The notes: generated from the letters alone by a model not told the origin. DNA of 34,204 nucleotides from DASPWV01 sp046727855 (GCA_046727855.1 JBKPDL010000089.1:1-34204), one strand, 5' to 3'; counted from the stretch's first letter, positions 23,333-31,213 are shown. Translations and numbers: made by a program.

Positions 23333-26257
23333 ATGCAGGATGGCGCTGCTCACAAGATGGCGGCCGCACCGGGTGGACAAGCGGTAGCTTCGACCCTCGA
23401 CAAGCTGGGGACGACACTGGCCCCGGGCGAAGTGTCTTCCGCGAGCTCGGGCGAAGGCGAAAGCTCGCAACCCGCGCGGCGCGCGCCCGCCACGGCTCCC
23501 GGTCTCGAGTTTCCTCGCTGTTTCTCAACTGCTGGCGTCGATCCGTTCGACCAGGTCGAATGGGAGCTTCGCGATGCGGTCATCGGCAGCGAGAAGGGCG
23601 GCGTCGTCTTCGAGCAACGTCAGGTCGAGATGCCCAAGCCGTGGTCGCAGCAGGCCACCAACATCGTTGTCTCGAAGTATTTCCGCGGCCACGTCGGATC
23701 TCCGGATCGCGAGCGTTCGGTCAAGCAGTTGATCGGCCGCGTCGTCGACACGATTACCGAGTGGGCGCGCCAGCAGCATTACTTTGCGTCGGACGAAGCG
23801 CTGGGCGCGTTCAGCGCCGATTTGAAGCATCTGCTCGTCGAGCAGAAAGCCGCGTTCAACAGCCCGGTGTGGTTCAACTGCGGCTTTGAAAAGGCGCCGC
23901 AGTGCTCGGCCTGCTTCATCAACTCCGTTGACGACACGATGGAGTCGATCCTCACGCTCGCGAAAACGGAAGGCATGCTGTTCAAGTTTGGATCCGGCAC
24001 CGGCAGCAACCTTTCTGCGATCCGTTCGTCGAAGGAGCTGCTCGCCGGCGGTGGCACGGCGTCCGGTCCCGTGTCGTTCATGAAGGGATTCGACGCGTTT
24101 GCCGGCGTCATCAAGTCGGGCGGCAAGACCCGCCGCGCCGCCAAGATGGTGATCCTCAATGCCGAGCACCCGGACATCGTGGAGTTCATCAACTGCAAGG
24201 TGGGGGAGGAAAAGAAGGCGTGGGCGTTGATCGACGCCGGCTACGACGGCTCGTTCACGGGCACGGCGTATTCCTCCGTGTTTTTCCAGAACTCAAACAA
24301 CTCGGTGCGCGCCAGCGACGAGTTCATGCGCGCGATCGTGGACGATGGCTTGTGGCAGACGCGTGGCGTCACCACCGGCGAGGTGATGGACACCTATCGA
24401 GCGCGCGACCTGATGCGGTTGATTGCGGAAGGCACCTGGGTATGCGGCGATCCCGGCATGCAGTTCGACACCACGGTCAACGAGTGGCATACGTGCCCGA
24501 ACACCGCGCGCATCAACGCCAGCAATCCGTGCTCCGAGTACATGTTCCTCGACGATTCCGCGTGCAATCTGGCGTCGCTGAACCTGATGAAGTTTCTGCG
24601 CGAAGACGGTGAGTTCGACGCCGACTCGTTCAGAGCCGCGTGCCGCACGCTGATTACCGCGCAGGAGATTCTCGTCGACAACTCGAGTTATCCGACGAAA
24701 GCGATCGAGAAGAACAGCCACGCCTATCGGCCGCTCGGTCTCGGTTATGCCAATCTCGGAGCCCTGCTGATGTCGCGCGGGTTGCCGTACGACAGCGACG
24801 CCGGCCGGGATTACGCGGCGGCGATCACCGCCCTGATGACGGGCGAAGCCTACGCGCAGTCGGCGCGGATCGCGCGCGATCACGGCGGCCCGTTTGCCAG
24901 TTACGGCAAGAATCGCGAACCCTTCCTGCGCGTCATGCGTAAGCATCGCGACGCCATGAAAGGCATCAATCAAAAGAACGTGCCGTCGGATCTCTACAGC
25001 GCCGCCAGGCAGGCGTGGGACGACGCGGTGGAGCTCGGCGAGGATTTCGGATATCGCAACGCGCAGGCCACGGTGCTGGCACCGACCGGCACGATCGGCT
25101 TCATGATGGACTGCGACACCACCGGCGTCGAGCCGGACATCGCGCTCGTCAAGTACAAGAAGCTGGTTGGCGGCGGGATGATGAAGATCGTCAACAACAC
25201 CGTGCCGATGGCGTTGCGCCGCCTCGGCTACACGCAGGGGCAGATAGCGGACATCATCCAATACATCGACGAGAAGGAAACCATCGAAAGCGCGCCGCAT
25301 CTGCTCGAGCGCGACCTGCCGGTATTCGATTGCGCCTTCAAGGCCGCCAACGGCGAACGCTCGATTCACTACATGGGCCACATCAAGATGATGGGCGCGA
25401 CGCAGCCGTTCATCTCGGGCGCGATCAGCAAGACCGTCAACGTGCCGAAAGACGCGACCGTCGAGGAGATCGAGCTGGCCTATCTCGAATCGTGGCGTCT
25501 CGGCGCCAAGGCGATTTCGATTTATCGCGACGGTTCGAAGCGCACGCAGCCGCTCAACACCTCGAAGTCGTCCCCTGTGGAGGCCGGCCTTCAGGCTGGC
25601 CGTGCCGCGGTCGCGGAAGTGGTCGCGGCGGCTGTTACTCAGCAAACGCCCGTGCGCCGCAAGCTGCCCGACGAACGTCAGGCGCTCACGCACAAGTTCG
25701 ACATCGCCGGACACGAGGGCTACATCACCGTCGGCCTCTTCGAAGACGGCCAGCCGGGCGAGATCTTCCTCGTGATGGCGAAGGAAGGCTCCACGATTTC
25801 GGGGTTTGCCGATGCCTTTGCACAGGCAATCAGCTACGCGCTGCAGTACGGCGTGCCACTGCAGGCGCTGGTGGACAAATTCAGCCACGTGCGCTTCGAG
25901 CCGTCGGGGATGACCAAGAACCCCGACGTGCGCTTCGCCAAATCGATCGTCGATTACATCTTCCGGTGGATGGCCTCGAAATTCCTCTCGGCCGAGGCAC
26001 AGTACAACGCCGGTGTGAACAACCGCGAGGAAGTATCTGAAGGTGCGCACGGGAACGGCCAAACGGAGATTCGCAAGGCCGTCATTCCCTCGCCCGCGTC
26101 GCAGCTCACAAGCATGCCGCAACAGAAGAAGTCGTCGTTTGCGGCGATGCAGAATCAGGAAGACGCGCCACCGTGCTCGACGTGCGGGTCGATCATGGTG
26201 AGAAGCGGCGCGTGCTACAAGTGCACGAACTGCGGAACGACGTCGGGCTGCGCATAA
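23333..26257 (+). CDS. nrdJ: adenosylcobalamin-dependent (class II) ribonucleotide reductase
   Basis: Reduces ribonucleotides to deoxyribonucleotides using a cobalamin-derived thiyl radical, without oxygen dependence. It has 974 residues. The ATG at 23333 follows GGAGGAC, a strong Shine-Dalgarno; the in-frame ATG at 23279 lacks one. Residues 1-57 are a low-complexity extension. Family signatures follow: SPVWFNCGFEKAPQCSACFIN (redox cysteine region), KFGSGTGSNLSAIRSSKE, NPCSEYMFLDDSACNLASLNL with the catalytic N-C-E set, and PTGTIGFMMDCDTTGVEPD. A TSCPD-type domain comes next (HKFDIAGHEGYITVGLFEDG onward), and the C-terminus is a cysteine-rich zinc-ribbon-like tail (CSTCGS, CYKCTNC). A REP-like palindrome lies in frame at 25582-25601, in the linker before the TSCPD domain. 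Expression is probably NrdR-controlled. Confidence 0.96.
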   Translation: MQDGAAHKMAAAPGGQAVASTLDKLGTTLAPGEVSSASSGEGESSQPARRAPATAPGLEFPRCFSTAGVDPFDQVEWELRDAVIGSEKGGVVFEQRQVEMPKPWSQQATNIVVSKYFRGHVGSPDRERSVKQLIGRVVDTITEWARQQHYFASDEALGAFSADLKHLLVEQKAAFNSPVWFNCGFEKAPQCSACFINSVDDTMESILTLAKTEGMLFKFGSGTGSNLSAIRSSKELLAGGGTASGPVSFMKGFDAFAGVIKSGGKTRRAAKMVILNAEHPDIVEFINCKVGEEKKAWALIDAGYDGSFTGTAYSSVFFQNSNNSVRASDEFMRAIVDDGLWQTRGVTTGEVMDTYRARDLMRLIAEGTWVCGDPGMQFDTTVNEWHTCPNTARINASNPCSEYMFLDDSACNLASLNLMKFLREDGEFDADSFRAACRTLITAQEILVDNSSYPTKAIEKNSHAYRPLGLGYANLGALLMSRGLPYDSDAGRDYAAAITALMTGEAYAQSARIARDHGGPFASYGKNREPFLRVMRKHRDAMKGINQKNVPSDLYSAARQAWDDAVELGEDFGYRNAQATVLAPTGTIGFMMDCDTTGVEPDIALVKYKKLVGGGMMKIVNNTVPMALRRLGYTQGQIADIIQYIDEKETIESAPHLLERDLPVFDCAFKAANGERSIHYMGHIKMMGATQPFISGAISKTVNVPKDATVEEIELAYLESWRLGAKAISIYRDGSKRTQPLNTSKSSPVEAGLQAGRAAVAEVVAAAVTQQTPVRRKLPDERQALTHKFDIAGHEGYITVGLFEDGQPGEIFLVMAKEGSTISGFADAFAQAISYALQYGVPLQALVDKFSHVRFEPSGMTKNPDVRFAKSIVDYIFRWMASKFLSAEAQYNAGVNNREEVSEGAHGNGQTEIRKAVIPSPASQLTSMPQQKKSSFAAMQNQEDAPPCSTCGSIMVRSGACYKCTNCGTTSGCA
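25582..25601. repeat. REP-like palindrome inside nrdJ
   Basis: GGCCGGCC-TTCA-GGCTGGCC: an 8-bp stem with one G-U-compatible pair. It encodes EAGLQAGR near residue 750 of NrdJ, in a non-conserved Ala/Val-rich linker. It is almost identical to the perfect copy at 28621-28640. Confidence 0.65.
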
Positions 26258-26270
26258 TCAGGTTGCGGCT

Positions 26271-26408
26271 GGTGCGGTGGGTGCGAGAGGTGCTGCGCGA
26301 GAGGTGCGATGGACAAGTGCATCCCTCGCACTACACCGGTCGCACCGACCGCAGCTGTGCACGGCACCCAATCTAGGCACCTTCCGCACCTCTCGCACCC
26401 GCCGGCAC
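26271..26408. repeat. long inverted repeat of nonamer units in convergent gap
   Basis: The perfect 15-bp arms GGGTGCGAGAGGTGC (26279-26293) and its complement (26386-26400) flank 92 bp; with small mismatches the arms extend to about 22 bp. Each arm is built of about 9-bp GGTGCGNNN/GCACCNNNN units. It occupies the gap between convergent nrdJ and the SHOCT-like gene and could form a large hairpin acting as a bidirectional transcription end. Confidence 0.75.
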
Positions 26409-26415
26409 CGGGCTG

Positions 26416-26841
26416 TTATTCGCAGCTGATTCTCACCTGCGCCTTTCCTGCATCGACCTCGATGTCGGAGTCGCCAAGCTCCTGAAGAACCGCTTCGAGT
26501 GCCGCCGAATCCAGCCGTGAAAAATTGATATCGAGGCCGCGTTCGCGCAGCCGCTCGGCCACGCGCTCATTGGCAAGTTCCGGAATCATCGCGCCCAGCT
26601 TCATTCCGCTCCTGACCACCGCAATCGGCACCCGGATGTTGACATCCTTGCCCTTGCCGCCGTCCTTCGCCGGCTTGTGCACGGCAATCCGAACGTAACG
26701 CGGCTTGGCGCGTTCGCTGGTGTGCGTCTTCGCGTCACTCGAGGGTTGCTGGCCGATCGCGCGCAACAGCTGGTCGGCTTCATCAATCGTCACCTTGCCT
26801 TGCGCGAGCAGCTCGAGGATGCGGCGGGTTTCATCGCTCAT
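26416..26841 (-). CDS. SHOCT-like domain protein
   Basis: A 141-residue protein of unknown function. Residues 1-28 (MSDETRRILELLAQGKVTIDEADQLLRAI) form the short helical hairpin called SHOCT-like or YvlB-N-like, which mediates oligomerisation in several families. The central part (45-85) is Lys-rich then beta-like (VNIRVPIAVVRSGMKLGAMIP). The C-terminal region is acidic (LQELGDSDIEVDAGKAQVRISCE). Its ATG overlaps the DUF2089 stop (ATGA), so the two are translationally coupled. The DUF2089 protein ends in a similar L..L..G.(M/V)(S/T) hairpin, suggesting the partners bind one another through it. Cytoplasmic location is likely, as there is no signal or membrane segment. Confidence 0.8.
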   Translation of the reverse strand: MSDETRRILELLAQGKVTIDEADQLLRAIGQQPSSDAKTHTSERAKPRYVRIAVHKPAKDGGKGKDVNIRVPIAVVRSGMKLGAMIPELANERVAERLRERGLDINFSRLDSAALEAVLQELGDSDIEVDAGKAQVRISCE

Positions 26842-27236
26842 GTTTCACTCTCTTTCGGTTGCTGCAGTTGACGAAGAACATCCTTCGCGCTCATCTCGCC
26901 GCGCTCGAGCCTGGTGAGCCAATCACTCATCGTCGGCCGGTCGGGTTCGTCTCCCGGCGCAATGTCCGCGAAGGGCAGCAGCGCGCCGATGCGATTCAGC
27001 CGGTTTTTGATGGTTGGGTAGCTGACGCCAAAGAACTTCTCCATCTGCTTGATGGAGCCGTGACAGCGCACAAACGCCGCGACGAAGATCTGATCTTCCG
27101 GCGGAAGCTGCGCCAACGCGGGAACCTCGAAGCTGCCCTCGATCGCGACGTTGGGTCCGTTAAGCCGCACGCGTTCGACGGTAAAGGGCTTGCCGCCGGT
27201 CAGGGAGGTCAGTGTCTGCCAATCCTGTGCTGCCAT
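26838..27236 (-). CDS. DUF2089-family helix-turn-helix protein
   Basis: A 132-residue putative transcription regulator of the DUF2089 family. The core GSFEVPALAQLPPEDQIFVAAFVRCHGSIKQMEKFFGVSYPTIKNRLNRI (about residues 34-83) is the conserved domain, with a helix-turn-helix in the latter half (MEKFFGVSYPTIKNRLNRI). The C-terminus (residues 103-125, MSDWLTRLERGEMSAKDVLRQL) echoes the N-terminal hairpin of the SHOCT-like protein encoded next. The usual zinc-ribbon N-terminus of longer DUF2089 proteins is absent. A good promoter with an overlapping dyad lies just upstream, consistent with autoregulation. The function of the family is not established; DNA binding is inferred. Confidence 0.85.
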   Translation of the reverse strand: MAAQDWQTLTSLTGGKPFTVERVRLNGPNVAIEGSFEVPALAQLPPEDQIFVAAFVRCHGSIKQMEKFFGVSYPTIKNRLNRIGALLPFADIAPGDEPDRPTMSDWLTRLERGEMSAKDVLRQLQQPKESET

Positions 27237-27244
27237 CGCTCGCG

Positions 27245-27287
27245 GTTATCGCACGGCATGTTAATTAAGTCAATCCATAAATTGACT
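27245..27287 (-). promoter_or_regulatory. promoter with overlapping operator-like dyad for DUF2089 pair
   Basis: On the minus strand TTGACT (27273-27268) and GATAAC (27250-27245) are separated by exactly 17 bp, and GATAAC lies 8 nt before the ATG at 27236 (leaderless). A perfect dyad AGTCAAT-N6-ATTGACT (27268-27287) covers the -35. Adjacent TTAATTAA (27261-27268) is also palindromic. This 50-bp gap is the most AT-rich spot in the window. Confidence 0.6.
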
Positions 27288-27290
27288 ATT

Positions 27291-28925
27291 TCAATATTTA
27301 TCACGCGTCTGGTCATTTTTAGCGATTCTTGGGCCCAAGAGGCCCCTGACGGCCTCGAGCGTATCGGCTTCCTGCGCCGGCTTGTCCTTTCGCCACCGCA
27401 GCATTCGCGGAAAGCGCACCGCGACGCCCGCCTTGTGCCGCGACGAAGCGGCAATTGCTTCGAAGCCGAGCTCGAAGACGTGCACCGGTTCGACATGACG
27501 AACGGGTCCAAATCGCTCGCGCGTATGCCGGCGGATCCACCTGTCGAGCTCCGAGATCTCCTCGTTGGAGAGTCCGGAGTACGCCTTGGCGATGGGCACG
27601 AGCTCGCCGTTATCCCAGACGCCGAACGTGTAGTCGGTGAGCAGGCTCGCGCGCTTGCCGCTTCCGGGTTGTGCGTAGATTAGGACGGCGTCGATCGTGT
27701 ACGGGTCGATCTTCCACTTCCACCAGTTGCCGCGTTTGCGTCCGACGCCATAATGCGAGTCGAGACGCTTTACCATGAACCCTTCAACGCCGCGTGCGCG
27801 TGATTGCGATCGCAGCGCAGCGAGTTCGCCCCAACTGGCAACGCTCACCCGGGGAGAGAGGCGCAGCATCGACGTGCCGGCGAGCAGACGCTCGAGCATC
27901 TCCCGTCGTTCAAATAAGGGCGCGTCGCGCACGTCGCGTCCCCCGGACTCGAGGATGTCGTAGGTCATGAACACGACAGGTACGGCATGGACCATTTGCG
28001 CGACCAGCTTCTGCCGGCCGATGCGCTGCTGCAGCGCCGAGAAGGGCAACGGTCGATCGCCGCTGAACGCGAGCATCTCGCCGTCGAGCACCGTACCTTC
28101 CGCCAAGCGGGTGGCTGCGGCGGTGATTTCGGGAAAGCGATGCGTGATTAGCTCTTCGCCGCGCGACCACAGGTGCACGCCGCCGGCGCGTTTGACGAGC
28201 TGCGCGCGGATCCCGTCCCACTTCCATTCGATCAGCCAATCCGATGGCGATCCGAGCGTCGTGATGTCCTCTTCGAGCGGAGACGCAAGATAGAAGGGGT
28301 AGGGACGCGATCGATCCTCTGCCGTTTCCCCGTGCGCGATGAGTGAGGCAAACCAGTCTGCGCTAGCTCGCCAGTCGCCCATGAGCCTCGCGGCAATGGC
28401 CGTCGCGGGGAGATCCGCGGCTTGCGCCAGCGCGCGGACGACGAGCGTCTGCGAGACGCCGAGTCGCAGTTCGCCGGTGAGCAGCTTGAGCAGGATGAAG
28501 CGCGGCCAGCGATCGAGCGACAACAGCCACTCCGTGACTTGCGACTGCTGCGCCGCTGGATCGAGTTGCTTGAGCGGCAAGATGCGCTGTTCGACCCATT
28601 CGCTCAGCGTCACCTGCGGCGGCCGGCCTTGAGGCCGGCCGAGCAACGCGTGGTCAAGCATGAGCGCCGCTGTTTCTGCGCCGTCGCCGACCACCGCATA
28701 ACACTCTTCCAGCATCCAGCCCTCGAAGCCTGTTGCCGCGAGCGTCCAATCGCGCATTGCGGGTCCGGACAGCAACCGCTTGAGACGCCGGCCGGTCAGG
28801 AAAAACACAGCCCACGCGGCGTCTGCCGGAGGCGCCGTGATGAAGTACTCGGCCATGGCATCGACTTTCGCGTTCGTCGATGTCGTTCGATCGATCCGTT
28901 CGAACAGGCGGGCAAACAGAATCAT
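27291..28925 (-). CDS. ATP-dependent DNA ligase (exonuclease-associated type)
   Basis: A 544-residue ligase that joins DNA nicks using ATP; not the essential NAD-dependent LigA. The N-terminal DNA-binding domain (1-200) includes FILLKLLTGELRLGVSQTLVVRAL. The nucleotidyltransferase domain opens with IEWKWDGIRAQL, where K235 is the adenylated lysine. EGTVLDGEMLAF and GVEGFMVKRLDSHYGVGRKRGNWWKWK are motifs IIIa to V. The OB domain follows (DAVLIYAQPGSGKR to LRWRKDKPAQEADTL). It overlaps the exonuclease gene by four bases (ATGA), matching the known ligase-exonuclease pair of bacterial DNA-damage repair. A perfect REP palindrome encodes residues 96-102 (GRPQGRP). Confidence 0.93.
   Translation of the reverse strand: MILFARLFERIDRTTSTNAKVDAMAEYFITAPPADAAWAVFFLTGRRLKRLLSGPAMRDWTLAATGFEGWMLEECYAVVGDGAETAALMLDHALLGRPQGRPPQVTLSEWVEQRILPLKQLDPAAQQSQVTEWLLSLDRWPRFILLKLLTGELRLGVSQTLVVRALAQAADLPATAIAARLMGDWRASADWFASLIAHGETAEDRSRPYPFYLASPLEEDITTLGSPSDWLIEWKWDGIRAQLVKRAGGVHLWSRGEELITHRFPEITAAATRLAEGTVLDGEMLAFSGDRPLPFSALQQRIGRQKLVAQMVHAVPVVFMTYDILESGGRDVRDAPLFERREMLERLLAGTSMLRLSPRVSVASWGELAALRSQSRARGVEGFMVKRLDSHYGVGRKRGNWWKWKIDPYTIDAVLIYAQPGSGKRASLLTDYTFGVWDNGELVPIAKAYSGLSNEEISELDRWIRRHTRERFGPVRHVEPVHVFELGFEAIAASSRHKAGVAVRFPRMLRWRKDKPAQEADTLEAVRGLLGPRIAKNDQTRDKY
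28621..28640. repeat. perfect REP palindrome inside the DNA ligase gene
   Basis: GGCCGGCC-TTGA-GGCCGGCC: perfect 8-bp arms, four-base loop. On the minus strand it encodes GRPQGRP, in a loop of the ligase N-terminal domain. The sequence, loop and length match the nrdJ element at 25582. Confidence 0.75.
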
Positions 28926-29920
28926 GCGTCCTCGGCGCCGGCCTCGCCCTCCCACGCTGTTCGGATGACGCCCGACTCCAGGCCGCGGAACCTCAGATAG
29001 CGTGCGAGTGGCTCCGCATAGCCATGCGTTGCCAGCACGCGCGCTGCGCCGGTTTCCTCGATCGTCTGCAGAAGGGCCGGCCAGTCGGCGTGGTCAGACA
29101 GGACGAAGCCGCGATCGAAGCCGCGCTGCCGCCGCACGCCGCGCACGCGCATCAGTCCCGACGCGAAGCCGTCGGAGAGCTCTCCGAGCCGGCGCATCCA
29201 CGGCGTCCCGCGCGCGGAGAGCGGCGCAAGCACGAGTTCGCCGGCGCACGATGACCCGCGCGGTCGATCGATCAGCGCGGCAGTCTCGACCATCGCCACC
29301 CCGGCGGCACGATAGGCATCGATCATCTGGAGGAGCATGCCGTGCACCAGCACGGTTCGATCCGTGAAGCGCGTGAGCTCCGCCAGCACTCGCTGTGCCT
29401 TGCCGAGGGTGTAACAGAAGAGCACCGAGGCTAGCCCGCTGACCCGATTCGTGTCCCACCATTCCACGATCTCGCGCATCACCGACTCAGTCGAATCCCA
29501 GCGATAGATTGGCAGTCCAAACGTGGACTCCGTCACGAACGTGTTGCACGGCAGCGGTTGGAACGGCGCGCAGGTGGGATCTTCGGCTCGTTTGAAATCG
29601 CCGGTGACCACCCACACCCCGTCGCGGCTTTCGATGCGCACCTGGGCGGAGCCGCGAATGTGGCCCGCAGGATGGAAGCTCACACGCGCGTCGTCAAGCG
29701 TGATGCGCGCGCCGTACGGCTGCGGTTCGATCAGTGTGCCCGGCCCCAGCCGACGAGCCAGCAGCGGCGCGCATTCCGACGCGCACAAATAGGCTGCGCT
29801 ACCGGCACGTGCGTGATCGCCGTGCGCATGCGTGATCACGGCGCGCGGCACGGGCGCCCACGGATCGATATGAAAATCTCCGCTCGGGCAATACAAACCG
29901 GCGGGCGTCTCGGTCAGCAC
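28922..29920 (-). CDS. ligase-associated MBL-fold/beta-CASP DNA exonuclease
   Basis: A metallo-beta-lactamase-fold nuclease (332 residues) of the SNM1/Pso2-like type that accompanies ATP-dependent ligases and processes damaged or cross-linked ends. ITHAHGDHARAG holds the metal-binding HxHxDH. PAGHIRGSAQVRI and WVVTGDFKRAEDPTC carry further metal-site residues, and FVLSDHADWPALL supplies the beta-CASP histidine region. ATHGYAEPLARYLR lies near the end. GTG at 29920 gives LTETPAGLYCPSGDFHIDPW, close to family N-termini; TTG at 29929 is the alternative. It overlaps the ligase ATG by four bases. The ligase-associated helicase and PdeM-type phosphatase often found with this pair are absent from the window. 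Confidence 0.9.
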   Translation of the reverse strand: MLTETPAGLYCPSGDFHIDPWAPVPRAVITHAHGDHARAGSAAYLCASECAPLLARRLGPGTLIEPQPYGARITLDDARVSFHPAGHIRGSAQVRIESRDGVWVVTGDFKRAEDPTCAPFQPLPCNTFVTESTFGLPIYRWDSTESVMREIVEWWDTNRVSGLASVLFCYTLGKAQRVLAELTRFTDRTVLVHGMLLQMIDAYRAAGVAMVETAALIDRPRGSSCAGELVLAPLSARGTPWMRRLGELSDGFASGLMRVRGVRRQRGFDRGFVLSDHADWPALLQTIEETGAARVLATHGYAEPLARYLRFRGLESGVIRTAWEGEAGAEDA

Positions 29921-29934
29921 CGAAACCAATCATG

Positions 29935-29940
29935 TACCAT
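29935..29940 (+). promoter_or_regulatory. candidate -10 hexamer for the MFS gene
   Basis: TACCAT lies 7 nt before the GTG at 29948, within TGTACCATCG (29933-29942), which is shared inverted with the CPBP/regulator promoter at 19233-19242. No clear -35. Confidence 0.3.
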
Positions 29941-29947
29941 CGAGAGA

Positions 29948-31213
29948 GTGTCGTCCGCTCCCCCGTCGCCGAGCTTGCTCCGCTCGCTTCGTCATCGAAA
30001 CTATCGCCTCTTCTTCACCGGCCAAAGCGTGTCGCTCATCGGCACCTGGATCACACGCCTTGCAACGAGCTGGCTGGTGTATCGCCTCACCGACTCGGCG
30101 CTTCTACTCGGGCTCGTGGGCTTTTGCTCGCAGATTGCGATGCTGTTCCTGGGACCAATCGCGGGCGTCTACGTCGACCGCTGGGACCGGCGTCGCGTGC
30201 TCGTATGGACGCAGGTGTTATCGCTTGTGCAGTCGGCCTTGCTCGGGGTGCTCACGTTGTCGGGCGTCATCACTGTGTGGCAGGTGCTGGCGCTGCAGCT
30301 CGCGCAGGGCGTCATCAGCGCGTTTGAAACGCCGGCACGGCAGGCGTTTGTCGTGACCATGATCGACGACCCTGCCGATCTGTCGAACGCGATCGCACTC
30401 AACTCATCGATGGTGAACGGCAGCCGCATCATCGGGCCGGCCGTCGGTGGAGGCATGATTGCGGCGGTCGGCGAGGGTTGGTGTTTCGTCCTCGACGCCG
30501 TCTCCTACGTTGCGGTGATCGCTTCGCTGATGGCGATGCGGGTGCCCAAGCGCGAGCTGGCCAGCGTTGCCGAAGCGGTCGGCCGTCAGTTGCGTGCCGG
30601 CTTCGAGTACGTGCGATCGTTTTCGCCCATTCGTACCGCACTGCTGCTCATTGCTTCGACGAGCGTGTTTGGTATTCCGCATTCGGTGCTGATGCCGGTC
30701 ATGGCGGGCGGCGTGCTCGGCGGTGCCTCCTATACCCTCGGCACGTTGATGGCCGCCTCCGGCCTGGGCGCGCTGAGCGGTGCGATTTATCTTGCCTCGC
30801 GCGCCAACGTCGTCGGCCTCGGAAGGATCATCGCGGTTTCGACGGTCGTCTATGGGGCGAGCTTGATGGCGTTTGCCGCCTCGCGCGATGTGCTGCTGTC
30901 GATGGCGCTGCTGCTCGTCGCCGGCGCCGGGTACATGACCGCCATCGCCGGATCGAACACGCTCATCCAAACGCTGGTCGAAGAGCACCTGCGCGGCCGA
31001 GTGATGGCTTTCTATACGATGGCGTTTCTCGGCACGATGCCTCTGGGCAGCCTTGCTGCCGGCATCGTTGCCGAGCGGATTGGTGCGCCGATCACAATCG
31101 CGCTCGGCGGGCTGGCGTGCCTGGTCACGGGTGTCTGGTTCGGCACCCGCCTTCCGTCGCTGCGCGCGGTCGTTCGCCCCATCTACATCGAGCGGGGGAT
31201 ACTGACGCCGTGA
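29948..31213 (+). CDS. MFS transporter (MFS_3/enterobactin-exporter-like)
   Basis: A 421-residue major facilitator with twelve predicted helices. The GTG at 29948 gives SSAPPSPSLLRSLRHRNYRLFFTGQSVSLIGTWI, the typical opening of the DUF894/MFS_3 group. The loop 2-3 signature appears as GPIAGVYVDRWDRRRVLVWTQ. FETPARQAFVVTMIDDPADLSNAIALNSSMVNGSRIIGPAVGG is strongly diagnostic of the group. This family mostly exports drugs, siderophores or metabolites by proton antiport; the substrate is unknown. The gene is divergent from the exonuclease by about 27 bases. Its stop codon merges into a GATTGNA heptamer array, and recQ follows 97 bases later. Confidence 0.93.
   Translation: MSSAPPSPSLLRSLRHRNYRLFFTGQSVSLIGTWITRLATSWLVYRLTDSALLLGLVGFCSQIAMLFLGPIAGVYVDRWDRRRVLVWTQVLSLVQSALLGVLTLSGVITVWQVLALQLAQGVISAFETPARQAFVVTMIDDPADLSNAIALNSSMVNGSRIIGPAVGGGMIAAVGEGWCFVLDAVSYVAVIASLMAMRVPKRELASVAEAVGRQLRAGFEYVRSFSPIRTALLLIASTSVFGIPHSVLMPVMAGGVLGGASYTLGTLMAASGLGALSGAIYLASRANVVGLGRIIAVSTVVYGASLMAFAASRDVLLSMALLLVAGAGYMTAIAGSNTLIQTLVEEHLRGRVMAFYTMAFLGTMPLGSLAAGIVAERIGAPITIALGGLACLVTGVWFGTRLPSLRAVVRPIYIERGILTP

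Noticed and set aside
24293..26122. A 609-codon antisense frame opposite nrdJ
   Set aside because: Entirely antisense to strongly conserved nrdJ; Arg/His/Val-rich shadow.
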